From Aphrocallistes beatrix (Eukaryota; Porifera; Hexactinellida; Sceptrulophora; Aphrocallistidae): a DNA stretch of 64,000 bases. Positions 20,263-31,994 of the stretch are shown in pieces (the first letter of the stretch is position 1; the number at the start of each line of letters is the position of its first letter). The stretch spans positions 372,001 through 436,000 of the forward strand of contig OY725505.1 in NCBI GenBank assembly GCA_963281255.1. The letters run 5' to 3'. The notes below the pieces were generated by a model. The model saw only the letters and a list, made by a program, of their open reading frames with translations. It did no database searches and was not told where the DNA came from. A program made the translations under genes and the position numbers.

Positions 20263-21258
20263 ATGAAACCATTGCTAATTTTAGTACTCTGTTTGAGTAT
20301 GATACTAGTATTCGCAAATTCTCTAGCACCGCCTGGAGAAAGGGACAAAGAGAAGCTGGGAGCTGAATATGCAACAAAAATTCGATTAGAAAAGCTTGAA
20401 AAAGAACTCAAACTGCTCAAATCCGAAATACAAAACAATAAAAAAGCATGTACTTGTACTGGACAACCAGGTCCAAAAGGACCTATAGGTCCGACTGGTG
20501 GATTAGGAGCACCTGGAGTACCTGGTTGCGATGGAAGACCTGGAGTACCTGGTTGCGATGGAAGACCTGGTATTGACGGAAGGCCTGGTCCAATAGGACC
20601 TATAGGACCGAGTGGTAAGATAGGAATACCAGGACTCAATGGAACACCTGGAGACCCTGGGATTGAAGGAAGATTTGGTTTAAATGGCACTAATGGAACA
20701 CCTGGAGAAAAAGGTTCATCAGGTGTTAAAGGTGATAAAGGTGACACAGGGATAAATGGACCAAGAGGGGAAAAAGGGACAAAAGGACAACTTGGTCCAA
20801 GAGGAGATGATGGAAGTGACGGGTCTCCTGGTAAACCTGGACATCCAGGAAAGAATGGCATAAATGGAGAGCTAGGACAGAAAGGCTCTCCAGGAGCAAA
20901 AGGAGAAACGGGTCCAAGTGGTACAGCTGGACAGATGGGTCTTCCTGGACCATCTGGGATTGCTGGTCAGAATGGTCCTCCTGGGCCATCTGGGCCAGCT
21001 GGAACAACTGGTCCGAAAGGCTCTCCTGGAGCAACAGGTGCAAGTGGAACAGATGGTCAGAAGGGTCCTCCTGGACCAGCTGGACCACCTGGAGCAACTG
21101 GTCAGAAAGGATCTCCTGGCTCGCAAGGAAAACGTGGAGCAACTGGTTGGAGAGGCCGTCAAGGTACTCCAGGAAAAACTGGTGCGACTGGTAAGAGAGG
21201 CCTACCTGGCCCTCCTGGTACATGTCGTCGGAAATGTCCTATATACAATATTACATAG
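20263..21258 (+). CDS. Single-exon short-chain collagen
   Basis: An uninterrupted 331-aa ORF. A signal peptide (about residues 1-18, LLILVLCLSMILVFA) is followed by a short charged coil (about 26-60), CTCTG at 63-67, and then about 84 Gly-X-Y triplets up to residue ~320. It closes with CRRKCPIYNIT, a different Cys cap from the lectin genes. The triplets include many G-X-K/G-X-R and GERGEK-like charged units. It is probably secreted and trimerises through the coil. TATTTAAG at 20214-20221 and the TTAGTCATATT block (19855-20160) precede it. It is the cleanest collagen gene in the cluster. A 3'-exon cassette at about 21955-22950 follows the stop but does not need to be part of it. Confidence 0.85.
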   Translation: MKPLLILVLCLSMILVFANSLAPPGERDKEKLGAEYATKIRLEKLEKELKLLKSEIQNNKKACTCTGQPGPKGPIGPTGGLGAPGVPGCDGRPGVPGCDGRPGIDGRPGPIGPIGPSGKIGIPGLNGTPGDPGIEGRFGLNGTNGTPGEKGSSGVKGDKGDTGINGPRGEKGTKGQLGPRGDDGSDGSPGKPGHPGKNGINGELGQKGSPGAKGETGPSGTAGQMGLPGPSGIAGQNGPPGPSGPAGTTGPKGSPGATGASGTDGQKGPPGPAGPPGATGQKGSPGSQGKRGATGWRGRQGTPGKTGATGKRGLPGPPGTCRRKCPIYNIT

Positions 21259-21954
21259 AACACGGATCTGATGGAAACCGCGGAAGAAAACACTGACCAT
21301 CTGGATGTAACATTTGATTAAATCCTGTAAATTTAATATAATTTTATAAGAAAAATATGCATGATTGTTCTGTATGATTGTGAATATTTATTGCAAAAGT
21401 AATATTTAAATTCAGACATTCCAACCTCAAGGAAAAATCAGGACATATTATATTCGAATTAGTTCTTTACACTAAAAGCGGACGATTCCACTTTAAGTTT
21501 TCGTTGGACATTACTTTCAACAAATGTCTGAAAAAGGTGAAGCTGGTTATTTGGGAACTCCGCTTAATCGGGACCAAAGGGTCCCAATTAAGCGGAGTCA
21601 ACTGTACATACAGTATGTACACATCTTCATGTATATAATAATAATAATATGTATTGAAGTGGTGGGTATCAATCATATTCTAAGATTTACAATGATCGAG
21701 TTACATTATAAAATTGATAGAAAATGCATTCTTATAATGGATTATGACGTCATCAACACCTTGCGGACAAGAATTGTTCCCCAACGGTGAATGCTAGTGT
21801 GTGGCGCGCTTGTAACATTAATAAACTCGTCACAGAATACTAGGTCTCACTAAATTATGTATTTATTTTTCATTGAAACATTATGATACGAAGTTTTGCA
21901 ACAGAAATAATAATTATCCTTCAACTATAGATAATAGCTAGTATTTAATTGCAT

Positions 21955-22950
21955 AAGATTTCCTATTAATCTAATTGTATAGGAAATTTTAAAGTAGAGC
22001 ATAGATTATCATTGATAGATCCCATTAAACCCAAAAACATTCGCTATAATCAATGAACTCTATGCATTAATTAGGTGGTTCATTCCCTGGAAATTCTTAG
22101 TGGTTCAGTTGTAATTATATTAAGTGTTTAGTCTACTTAGAATTATTAAATTAAATTTTCAGATCAAAGAAATCTTTTCATAGTAAAATATGCGTAAATA
22201 GGAAATTTTAGAATGTTTGGATGAGTAGGAAGAATGTTATCTCATGTTCTTAGGTGGTTATGGATATGGAAATTACTAAATTTCCTATAAATCTAATTTT
22301 ATAGGAAATTTTAAAATAGAGCCTAGCATATCCATCATTGATAGATCACATAAATCTTAATACGTTCACTGTGATTTATTATCCCTATGTTAGGTGGTTC
22401 AAGAAATTCTAACCGTGGTCCATCTGGATCAAGAGGTATGTATCTTGTAAAGTTGTAATGATATTAAATGCTTGATCTATTTCGTTGTTTGTGCATACTT
22501 GCAAACCTCTGCAAGGATAAAAACTGGACATAAGTAGTATTTTGGACACAGTTATTTAGTGGGACATTGTATATTTGTATTAAGTCCTATACACTGAAAA
22601 GCGGGTCAATTTCACTTTTTGGAACGTTTTCGCGGGACAGTACTTTTAAAATATGTCTGAAATAGCGGGACGTCCCGTCAAAAACGGGACAGTTGGCAAG
22701 CATATTTATGCATAATTCATTGGAAAGGCAAAGGCCATAGAGAACTGAAAATGTGTACACGGGTTTTATTTTACACGCCAATGATATATTGCTTTTTAAG
22801 TGAAAATCTTTGGATTATAATCTCACAACTGGATTTGTTTATAAAATTCTTTGTTTTTGACTCTATCAGCACATAATACAGTTGGTATAGATAATTGTAT
22901 TAGATAATTAAGTTGTTAGTGTTCAATTTCTTTCTAGGTGATTGGCAGTA
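21955..22950 (+). pseudogene. Orphan copy of the collagen 3'-exon cassette
   Basis: It repeats the end of the 12764 gene: GGYGYGNY-stop region near 22253, GGSRNSNRGPSGSRG exon at about 22394-22435 and the terminal GDWQ-stop exon at 22938-22951 with ttctttctag before it. The collagen upstream (20263) ends in its own stop, so these exons have no obvious host. They could be alternative 3' exons or a leftover of unequal crossing-over. Confidence 0.6.
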
Positions 22951-23186
22951 GAGGACGAGTTGATGGAAAACAGTGTCTCGCCTTGAAGCATATCGCAATA
23001 TAATGTAAAATTTCAATATTACTCCTATTTAATTAATATGTCAATAATTATTGCAGTGAATAAATAATGGATCAGTTTGTATTATTATGCCGATGGTAAT
23101 CAAATTTATCTTTCTTTTTAACCCAATTCTATTACACCTGAGAAATCTACTCTCACTTTCATCCAATCCTGTGTTAATCGCCGTTC

Positions 23187-23575
23187 TTAGCTTCTTAACA
23201 ACAGGCTGCTCATCAATGACTTCAAAACATTCCTTGTCATCCAACAACTATCCCATAGTCCATATTGATATAGCTTCTCTGTTGGCAATTCTCTAATCTC
23301 GCCATCCAAAGAAGTAAAGAACTTGGGGTCCAACGTGTCAAGAACCACTCCATCATCTCCTCTTCTTATTACCACCCATTGGCTGCCTGTAAAGCTAAAA
23401 CATTTAATATCATTACAACTGATGAGCTGGGAGATGCATAGAGGAGGAAGAGAATGGACAGCTTTATAAGTGATGAGGAGGATTTTGAGGAGATGAGGAG
23501 GATTCAAAATCCTCCTCATCACTTATAAAGCTGTCCATGCATTACCCAGTTCATCAGTTGTAATGATATTAAATG
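23187..23575. mobile_element. LINE fragment ending in a large inverted duplication
   Basis: The + strand reads RTTPSSPLLITTHWLPVKLK and then, in the right arm, FKILLITYKAVH, both typical of the reverse-transcriptase C-terminus. 23401-23487 and 23506-23575 are inverted copies: a perfect 33-bp core (23454-23486 against 23506-23538) continues outwards with one 15-base insertion in the left arm. The duplication formed after the LINE inserted. Confidence 0.65.
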
Positions 23576-23674
23576 TTTTAGCAGAGGAGAATATATAGGG
23601 GGCTGAGCGATCACAAAAATACTATAAGTTGGCTACTATATACTAGACTGCATACAATAGACATAAGCTGCAAA

Positions 23675-24060
23675 CAGGGCTGGGGTTGGTTAACCGATAT
23701 TCGGGGTCGGTTATTTTGGTTTCCTCGAGGGCGGTTAACCGGTTAACCGATGTCAATATTAATTAGTATAATTATGGATTTGTCGAATAATATTTAACCT
23801 GATATTGAAAAATTTACCTGATATTGAAAAATTTACAATCTTCAGTGGTCTCGAAATACACTATTTGTTAGAAAAAATTTAATAATATTGTAATATCAAA
23901 ATTTTAGAACTAATATTTATGAATCTTCATCGAAAAACAATGAAATTAGTCTAAATATTTAGAAAATAAAGCAGATCGGTTAACCGATCCAAGATTTTCT
24001 TAACCGTTAACCGTGATTGACGGCGGTTAACCGGTTGACCGGTTAACCGAATCCAGCCTT
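23675..24060 (-). mobile_element. Non-autonomous hAT-like element, copy 2
   Basis: Termini CAGGGCTGGGG and ATCCAGCCTT, flanked by a perfect 8-bp duplication GCTGCAAA (23667-23674 and 24061-24068). The surrounding sequence is the ACTAAAAAGTC promoter-proximal block of the collagen genes, which has an uninterrupted CTGCAAACTAAAA in other copies. It lacks the piggyBac-like insert seen in copy 1. Confidence 0.85.
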
Positions 24061-24089
24061 GCTGCAAACTAAAAAGTCTAAGAATAATA

Positions 24090-24600
24090 CTAAAACATGT
24101 ACATACTTGTATTGGACAACCATGATATAAGGGTGATAAGGGTAACAGAGGGTCTACGGGAGCAAAAGGCACTCATGGACAACATGGTCCAAAGGACCTA
24201 TAAGCTTGACTGGTATAATAGGAGCACCAGGGTATGATGGTAGACCAGGAAGGTCTGGAAGGCCTGGACTATCTGGTTATGACGGAAGACCAAGAAGAGC
24301 AGGGGAACCTGGTATTGAAGGAAGACCCGGTCCAATAGGACCTATAGGTCCGAGTGGCAAGATAGGAATACCTGGAGTCAATGGGACACCTGGAGAAAAA
24401 GGTTCATCAGGTGCTAAAGGTGATAAAGGTGACATAGGGATAAATGGACCAAGAGGAGAAAAGGGAACAAAAGGACAACTTGGCCCAAGAGGAGATTATG
24501 GAAGTGACGGGTTCTCTGGGGTTATGAAACTATATCGTCTTCACAAACAAAGATTTGCAGATTTTAAAAGTCAATTATTCCATATTCGTCGATGAGATCT
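24090..24600 (+). pseudogene. 5'-truncated collagen fragment
   Basis: It begins inside the Cys-x-Cys region (AAACATGTACATACTTGTAT), has no signal peptide, and shifts frame near 24195. An open Gly-X-Y frame follows from 24206 to about 24520 and then runs into non-collagen sequence before the stop at 24595. It is a mosaic of the 9615-like start (GSTGAKGTHGQHG) and a 20263-like later part (GTPGEKGSSGAKGDKGD). Confidence 0.8.
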
Positions 24601-25025
24601 CAATAATGCCTTCAAATACCACTCTATAGTAAAGTTAAAAATAAATAACTGTGAGGGTTGCATGTACCAATGCAATACACCATAAATCCATTTCTCTATA
24701 GGAACTGCACTGATAATTAAATTTAGAATTTGTACCTTAGTATAATTTTATAACACTTGTGATTTCTGCAAAGATAATCTCATTCTTTTAGACACAACAA
24801 AATATAATTTAAAAATGCTTGTCTGTGAGTAGGCGGTTCATTTTATTAGTAATTTATTAGTAGGTATATGGTATGTTAGATTATTATTTGTCGATAAAAA
24901 TATGCACTGAAATGTTTATAGTAGCTACATTCTAAATTGTATAAACATTACTCACAATGTCAGCAGAACATTTAGAAGTCTTTGAATATACAAGGAACAG
25001 TTCAAGTCATTGTAACTTTAGAATA

Positions 25026-26742
25026 ATGAAGTTATTGTTAATTTTAACACTCTGTCTAAATATTATACAGGTGTCTGCATTAAGTGAGAATATTCCTCTT
25101 CAATCATGGGTTGAAGAATCGAGAAAAGACTTAATTAACGAAATAATGGACAAGGTTACGAACAAGCTGGAAGCTGAGTATGCAACAAAAATCAAATTAG
25201 AAAAGCTTGAGAAAGAACTCGAAATGCTCAAATCTGAACTTTCACAAAGGAATGATGAAATAATCAGGATTTGTAGACAGGAAGCATGTACTTGCATTGG
25301 AAAACCAGGATATAAAGGTGATACGGGTGACACAGGGCTAAAAGGGCCTAGAGGAGAAAATGGGACCAGTGGACAACCTGATCCAATAGGACCGAGTGGC
25401 AGCATGGGAATACCTGGAACAGCTGGAGAACCTGGACTCAACGGAACACCTGGAATACCAGGCTTCAACGGTGCACAAGGTCCAACAGGACCAATTGGCC
25501 TGACTGGTAGAATAGGAATACCTGGGCTTCCTGGTTACGATGGAAGACCTGGAAGACCTGGACTATCTGGTTATGATGGAAGGCCTGGAAGAACAGGAGA
25601 ACCTGGTAGCAATGGACCACCTGGTCCAATAGGACCTAAGGGATTGAGTGGTACTGTTGGAGCAAAGGGAGAACCTGGTCCAATTGGACCAATGGGTCCG
25701 AGCGGTGAGATAGGATTACCTGGAATACCTGGTATCAATGGGACATCTGGAGAACCTGGTATTGATGGTTCAATAGGAACTATAGGACTGATTGGAACAC
25801 CTGGTGAACCGGGTCAAGCAGGAGCTGCTGGTGTAGATGGAGAACCTGGTTACCCTGGAAGGCAAGGAGATAGAGGTATACCTGGTGCACCCGGTACAAC
25901 TGGTCAAGTTGGTCTCCCTGGTATAGCTGGACGAAATGGTTCTCCAGGGGAGGATGGAAGGGATGGGGGTCCAGGTGAACAGGGTCACCCTGGAAGTAAA
26001 GGAGATCGTAGTATACAAGGTGCACCAGGTGCAAGTGGTCGAGTTGGTCCCGTTGGTGAACCTGGACCCTCTGGTAGAAATGGACAGATTGGACAGCGGG
26101 GTTACCCTGGAAGAAAGGGAGATCGTGGGATCCCTGGTCCAAAAGGATGTGAGTAATACCATTTTAGAAATATAATTATTGACAATTTTAAAATTCAGAT
26201 TTTAAACTATTTTCTCCTTATTTTATTCATGTTTAGTAATATTTACTTGCCGCCCTTAGGTGGCCTAATATGGAGAATTGTTCGCAATCACAATATGTAT
26301 AAACAAATTAATTTCGTTTCTGCTATTGCAATACACTTAAATTCAAAAGATTACAGCTATTTATTATGTTTCATAGATTGCTCTCGGTGTCTTCCATTAT
26401 CTGGATCATCTGGACCACCAGGACCACCCGGACCACCTGGACCCCCAGGACCTCCTGGATGGAGAGGTAAGCTTGAGAAGCATGCACACTCGACTCCGCT
26501 TAATAGGGTCACTGTTTATTTAGGTCAACCGATGAATCGGGACACTTTTAGTAGGACCGGAATAGCTCTCACACATAGAAGCTAATACAATATATTTTCG
26601 GTCAATAGGGATCTCCGCTTAATTGGGGCAAAATGTCCTCTGACCGATGTGGCCCTATTAAGCGGAGTCGACTGTATCTAAAATTTATAATAAAATGTGC
26701 AATATATGTTAAATCTTTTTCAACCCAGGAGGGCTACCTTGA
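25026..26742 (+). CDS. Short-chain collagen, coiled-coil type, copy E
   Basis: Exon 1 runs 25026-26148. The ATG at 25026 is preferred over an upstream in-frame ATG at 24957 because it begins the family signal peptide ([18 protein letters not shown]) and aligns with the 28268 gene. [10 protein letters not shown] follows, then a strong Glu/Lys/Leu heptad coil (about residues 32-82), CTCIG at 88-92 and about 94 Gly-X-Y triplets. Exon 2, 26377-26466, encodes [13 protein letters not shown] and [18 protein letters not shown] tiny last exon, 26729-26742 (GGLP-stop), is inferred. One triplet reads QPD-PIG where its relatives have Gly (GAT for GGT at 25380-25382), an interruption likely to kink the helix. 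Secreted and trimeric by inference from coil plus collagen. Confidence 0.8.
26488..26674. mobile_element. CGCTTAAT inverted-repeat MITE, copy
   Basis: Ends pair as CTCGACTCCGCTTAATAGGG and CCCTATTAAGCGGAGTCGA. The interior contains AGGACCGGAATAGCTC and ACACATAGAAGCTAATAC. Seven related copies occur in the window. Confidence 0.75.
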
Positions 26743-28267
26743 TAGTGGTGGATAACAGAGCGAAAACAAAGGTAATAATACAAGTAATTTTATGAATATA
26801 TTTTTCGCATTGATCTAGAAAATAATTTATAGAAACGCACAATGAAATGACTTCACATCCTCGATCATCAAAGTTTTTGTTGTTGTTTGACTTCGTTTGT
26901 TAGGTTATTTCATAATTCATGCATACAATGATCGATCAAATATTTGTAGGAGCACTCTAGATCAAGACCGTGACAGGCAGGTGTGGGCTTCATGATAAAC
27001 ATTATAATACATTGACTTGTTTTTAATTGCTCGTTTGTTGTTTAGAAATGTAATAAATGTAGTTACTTATTTCTGTGTAATTAAGAATGTTTAATCTTAT
27101 ATAAGTCAAAGTATATTGATGTTATGCAGAAATAGCAAAAAGAAACACTCTCATATCATATTCCATTAAAAAGCAACATTTGAATAGAATAATATGTATA
27201 TGTATATAATTATAAAATTATTAGATAGAAAATAAAATGGGGAATCAATATTTACAATATAGCGTCAATTATCCGAACATTTCACTTGTTCAACCCTCTT
27301 TGGTCCCATCACTTTCGGATAACTTACGTTCTACTGATATGCACTCCACCTCCCTTCTTTTGAAGAAGAGAGTACTAATGGCTTTACTAGCAAATGTCCA
27401 AAATAATGATACCTCTTGATATGGGATATTTTCAGATGATTTCTCGCTAAAACATTGTATTCTAAGCTATATAAAGGAAAAGCAGGCTTTCCACACTATA
27501 TGAAGTCCCATAAAATACTACTAATAAAATAGTATTTAAATCAATTACTGTGAATTCTACATACAGTCGACTCCGCTTAATAGGGCCACTGTTTAATCGG
27601 GCCACTTTTGGCAGGACCGGAATAGCTCTCACACATAGAAGCTAATACAAAATATTTTCGGTTAATAGGGTCCTCCGCTTAATCGGGGAAAATGTCCTCT
27701 GACCGATGTGGCCCTATTAAGCGGAGTCGACTGTCTTTGTAAATCGATTATATCTAAGCAAAATTTTCACAAATGAAAAAATCATCTTTTCTATACATTA
27801 TATATGGTCTTTCTCATGATAGAAATCATTGTACAGTACAATAAACCGCCCTTTTGCTTTTTGCTTTGAAGCAATAGGTTGTACACATATGTTAATTTTC
27901 ATATGAGCAGAGTACGTATATGTGTATATTTTCACACCTTTCGACGAATTTTATTATGCTAGTGTAGTATGTTACGGACTACTTTCAAGGTAAACCTTGA
28001 CCAATTTTATGACTATGAAATAAAATAACGGGATATAGTTGAAGACTTTTCATGTAAAACTGGACACTCATGAAAATTAGCTCAATAGAAGAGTAAAAAA
28101 CGGGACGGTTGGCATATATGATATAGAACTTAGTCAGTCAAGTTAGGCTTGTAATGTGATAGCAAGCTTTGAGTAGTATTTAACTAGAATTTGAAACTGA
28201 TAATTAGTCTCATTGCTTATAGAAAACCCTTGTATAAAGAACAGTTCAAGTCTGTAACTTCAGAATA
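26743..28267 (+). other. Spacer between collagen genes E and F
   Basis: It contains the CGCTTAAT MITE at 27563-27734 and a GGGACGGT stretch near 28090-28110. TATAAAG at 28232-28238 lies about 30 bases before the ATG of the next gene. No other exon is recognised. Confidence 0.45.
27563..27734. mobile_element. CGCTTAAT inverted-repeat MITE, best copy
   Basis: 172 bp with a perfect terminal inverted repeat of about 26 bp starting ACAGTCGACTCCGCTTAAT. Near-perfect ends suggest recent activity. No coding capacity. Confidence 0.8.
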
Positions 28268-29625
28268 ATGAAGTTATTGTCAAGTTTAACACTCTGTCTA
28301 AATATTATACAAGTGTTTGCATTAAGTGAGAATATTCCTCTTCAATCATGGGGTGAAGAATCGAAAAAAGACTTAATTACCGAAATAATGGACAAGGTTA
28401 CGAACAAGCTGGAAGCTGAGTATGCAACAAAAATCAAATTAGAAAAACTTGAGAAAGAACTCGAAATGCTCAAATCTGAACTATCACAAAAGAATAATGA
28501 AATAATCAGGATTCGTAGACAGCAACCATGTAATTGCATTGGAAAGCCAGGATATAAAGGTGATAAGGGTAACAAAGGGTTAGAAGGACCTAGAGGAAGG
28601 AACGGAACCAATGGAATACGTGGTCCAATGGGACTTAATGGTCTGATTGGTAGAATAGGAATACCTGGTCTACCTGGTCATAATGGAATATATGGAAGTC
28701 CAGGACTACCTGGTATTGATGGAAGAGATGGAAGAGATGGAAGAGATGGAAGAGATGGAAGAGCAGGAGAACCTGGTTCCATTGGACCACCTGGTCAAAT
28801 AGGTGAGATAGGATTGCCTGGGGCACCTGGAGAAAGGGGTATTGGTGGTCCAATAGGACCGATTGGAGCCCCTGGTATCCCGGGAGTTGATGGAAGGGAT
28901 GGGGATACTGGTGAACCAGGTCAAGAAGGAGCTACTGGTATAGGTGGAGAACCTGGTCGACCTGGAAGGGAAGGGTATAGTGGTCCACTTGGTCCACCTG
29001 GTCTACCTGGTAGTAACGGTAACCCTGGAAGGCCTGGAAGAACAGAACCTGGTATCAATGGATCACCTGGTCCAATTGGACCAATGGGTCCGAGCGGTGA
29101 GATAGGATTATCTGGAATACCTGGTATCAATGGGACACCTGGAGAACCTGGTATTGATGGTTCGGTAGGACCTATAGGACCGAATGGACCACAAGGTTTC
29201 CCTGGAAGGCAAGGAGATAGCGGTCTACCTGGTGCACATGGACAAAATGGATATAGAGGTTCAGACGGTCCTCCTGGTATACCTGGTCTAGACGGCTCTC
29301 CTGGTCCTCCTGGTCGAGCAGGTGGTGAGTAATATAATTTAGATTTATAATTATGCAGCAATCTTGAAATTCAGATTTTAAACCTTTTTCTTCTATTTTA
29401 ATAATGTTAAGTAATATTTACTTGCCGTCCTTAGGTTGCCTAATATGGAGATTTTTTCACAATCGCAATAAGTATAAACAAATTAAAGTGATGCACTTAA
29501 ATTCAAAAGATTACAGCTATTCATTATGTTTCATAGATTGCTCTCGGTGTGATTCCGGACCACCTGGAAATCCTGGACCACCTCAACCACCTGGATATCC
29601 TGGACCATATCCTGGATCATCTTGA
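28268..29625 (+). CDS. Short-chain collagen, coiled-coil type, copy F
   Basis: Exons 28268-29324 and 29537-29625 (phase 1; gtgagt donor, tttcatag acceptor). The signal peptide [18 protein letters not shown] leads into [10 protein letters not shown], a heptad coil (about 32-82), CNCIG near 88-92 and about 86 Gly-X-Y triplets. The second exon encodes [11 protein letters not shown] and a Pro/Tyr-rich tail [11 protein letters not shown] ending in a stop. Copy E has no stop at that point and continues to a donor. A run of [16 protein letters not shown] is notable. Near 29045 a GGA codon is missing relative to copy E (GRPGRT-EPG), breaking triplet register once. N-terminal coding sequence is almost identical to copy E, consistent with recent tandem duplication. 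The product is inferred to be a secreted trimeric matrix chain. Confidence 0.85.
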
Positions 29626-30947
29626 TGGAGAGGTAAGTTTGAGAAGCATGTTCTAAATATTTCAGTTTTGCAAACTTATAATAAAAGGTGAATTCTAAAT
29701 AAACAAGCGCGCTTCGCTTGCTTGCGCTGCGAGGCTGGCGGACACTTCGTGTTCGCCGGAGGCTCCTCTCGATCGCCTGGGGTCACATTAGTTAATTATA
29801 AGGGAGATAGCAGACAGTTTTATGAGTTCATTACGTTTCATACAGTTTTAACCTGAATAACCAGGACCTATAAATACGACCCATATGTAAATATGTTGTT
29901 GTTGTTATTTCTATTGTGCTAGGTTATTTCCTAATTCAAGCTACAATAATAGATCAAATCTTTCTAGGAGTACTATGATAGATCGAGACCGTGCATGACA
30001 GTGTGTGGATTTCATGTTGAACATTATGATACATTGATTTGATTTTAGTTACTCGTTTGTTTGTTATACTTGGAGTAATGTAATAAATGTGGTTCTTGTT
30101 TCTGTTGAATGAATGAATTTTTATTTTATATGAGCAGGATACTTCCCAGCCCGTTATGGCGTATCGGGGGTTTGATAATATACTATGTACTTGTATATAC
30201 CCCTTTGGAATAAATAAATCTACGTAAATTAATCTAACAAATACCAATGATCTATCAGTAGATAAATTGTAGTTGCATTAGAATTGCAGATCACTGGATA
30301 CTTAACTATTGTTTATAGTATCGATACGCAGTAGCGTAGCAAGGGGACACATGCCCCATACGAAATTTCACATTTATCTTGTCATTTTCTCGAGAAGTAT
30401 ATACTAACTTTGATAAATCGAGGCATTTTATGAAATAAATTTTGTAAATCTCCAGGGGTAAAGCGTCTGGACCTCACTGGGGGATTACAGCGCCCGAGCT
30501 GGATGCTGTGCCCCCCGCCAGGAAATCTTGATTAGTCAAAATATATTGATGTTGTAGAGAAATAGAAAAAGGACACTCTCATATTATAGTATATTAAAAA
30601 TCAATAAATATTTGAATGGAATAGTATATATGCGTATATAAAATTACTAGAAAATAAATGGGGAATCAATATATAGTGTATATATATATATAATATATAT
30701 ACGTATATGATTTCCACATCAAGAGAATTATTGACCCTGTCCAAAATAAATTTCATCTCTTGATACGAAACTGATGGTACATTTTAAGATGATTTCACAC
30801 TAAAACATTGTATTCTAAGCTAGATAAAGGGAAAGTCGGCTTTCCGCACTACATGAAGTCTCACAAAATACTAATAAATACAATATCTAAATCAAAAATT
30901 CTCAAAAAAGCAAACCACATCAAGATAACTATAAACTTGGAAAGCAC
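29626..30947 (+). other. Spacer after the collagen cluster
   Basis: 29702-29812 is a fragment of the GGCGGACAC hairpin repeat. The remainder (about 30,000-30,900) repeats part of the 3' flank of gene E (26,900-27,530) in diverged form. A TA-rich run lies near 30678-30712. No gene seen. Confidence 0.45.
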
Positions 30948-31979
30948 TCAATTAAGCATTAGAAACTCTCGCATAGTACTATTGGCTTCTTCAGGGCAAT
31001 CTTGCTGTAACCAGTGGCTGCAGTTAAAGTACTTGAGAGTCACATTCTCCACATACTTATCATGTCCCTCTCCTAATGCAACGTTCAAGAAACTATCATG
31101 TTCTGCCATCATTAGTAGAGTAGGAACTGGGATTTTCTCATCACGGGGTGTAGCACTTTTAACTTCAGGATTTCTCATGAACATACAACTATAATAATTT
31201 AAACTCGAGTTCAAAACGAGAGGTTGTGAAAAAGTGTATTGAAAAGCTTCTAAATCTTCCTCAGTCATTCGTTCTGAATGGATTAGCCCGGACGGTGGAC
31301 TTGTGAATAATTGTTTCAACCAGTTAAAGTCATCGCATGCAATCACCCTTTTAGAAAGCCATCGATTCCGCAGCAATAGAACATACCATTGCTTCAACGC
31401 TGTGTCAGTATCCTTTCGAGCAAGTTCATTGTAACGCTTACTATGCGGACAACACATCACAATGAATCTATCAATCAAATCCGGTCTTCTGTACACAACT
31501 CTCCATGCAATAATGCCTCCCCAATCATGTGCGACTAAAGTGCATTTTTTCCCATCAAAAGTTGAAATAAGTTCGATTACATCAGAAGTTAACTGTGGTA
31601 TGGTGTAATCGAGTGTGTTCAAGGGTTTATCACTGTCACCGTATCCACGTAAGTCTACAGCCACAACGCGGTAATCCTTGTTAAATTCACGAATCTGATA
31701 CCGCCATGAGTACCAGAATTCAGGAAATCCGTGTAGCATCAGCATTATCGGTGCATTCTCTGGACCACTTATCACACAGTGGAGTTTGATGTTGTTGACA
31801 GTTATATAATGATGAGTGCCGTACGAGTCATCCTGGAGAAAAGCTGGACGTTTGAAAATTCGCGGTTTTTGGAACAGTTTAGAAGGATGGAGAAGGAAAG
31901 TTATGAATATAGAAAGTAGTGCTGCTAGTGTTTTGTAGATAGCATAGAGGTAGAATAGTATTATAATCTTCATAGGCAT
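30948..31979 (-). CDS. Membrane-anchored epoxide hydrolase-like alpha/beta hydrolase (EPHX4-like)
   Basis: A single-exon ORF of 343 aa. A hydrophobic N-terminal segment (about residues 4-30) looks like a membrane anchor, as in EPHX3/EPHX4 proteins. The fold landmarks are all present: HGFPEFWYSW (83-92, oxyanion loop), DLRGYGDSD (109-117), the nucleophile elbow AHDWGG with Asp152, a lid with FTSPPSG and Tyr-rich segments, the acid Asp295 in AEHDSF, and His322 in CSHWLQQDCPEE. The family hydrolyses epoxides by an Asp-ester intermediate; the natural substrate here is unknown. Length and motifs suggest an intact enzyme. It lies 435 bases downstream of the TTC27 stop on the same strand, with a repeat between them. 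Confidence 0.9.
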   Translation of the reverse strand: MPMKIIILFYLYAIYKTLAALLSIFITFLLHPSKLFQKPRIFKRPAFLQDDSYGTHHYITVNNIKLHCVISGPENAPIMLMLHGFPEFWYSWRYQIREFNKDYRVVAVDLRGYGDSDKPLNTLDYTIPQLTSDVIELISTFDGKKCTLVAHDWGGIIAWRVVYRRPDLIDRFIVMCCPHSKRYNELARKDTDTALKQWYVLLLRNRWLSKRVIACDDFNWLKQLFTSPPSGLIHSERMTEEDLEAFQYTFSQPLVLNSSLNYYSCMFMRNPEVKSATPRDEKIPVPTLLMMAEHDSFLNVALGEGHDKYVENVTLKYFNCSHWLQQDCPEEANSTMREFLMLN

Positions 31980-31994
31980 CTATTTAGGAAATGA

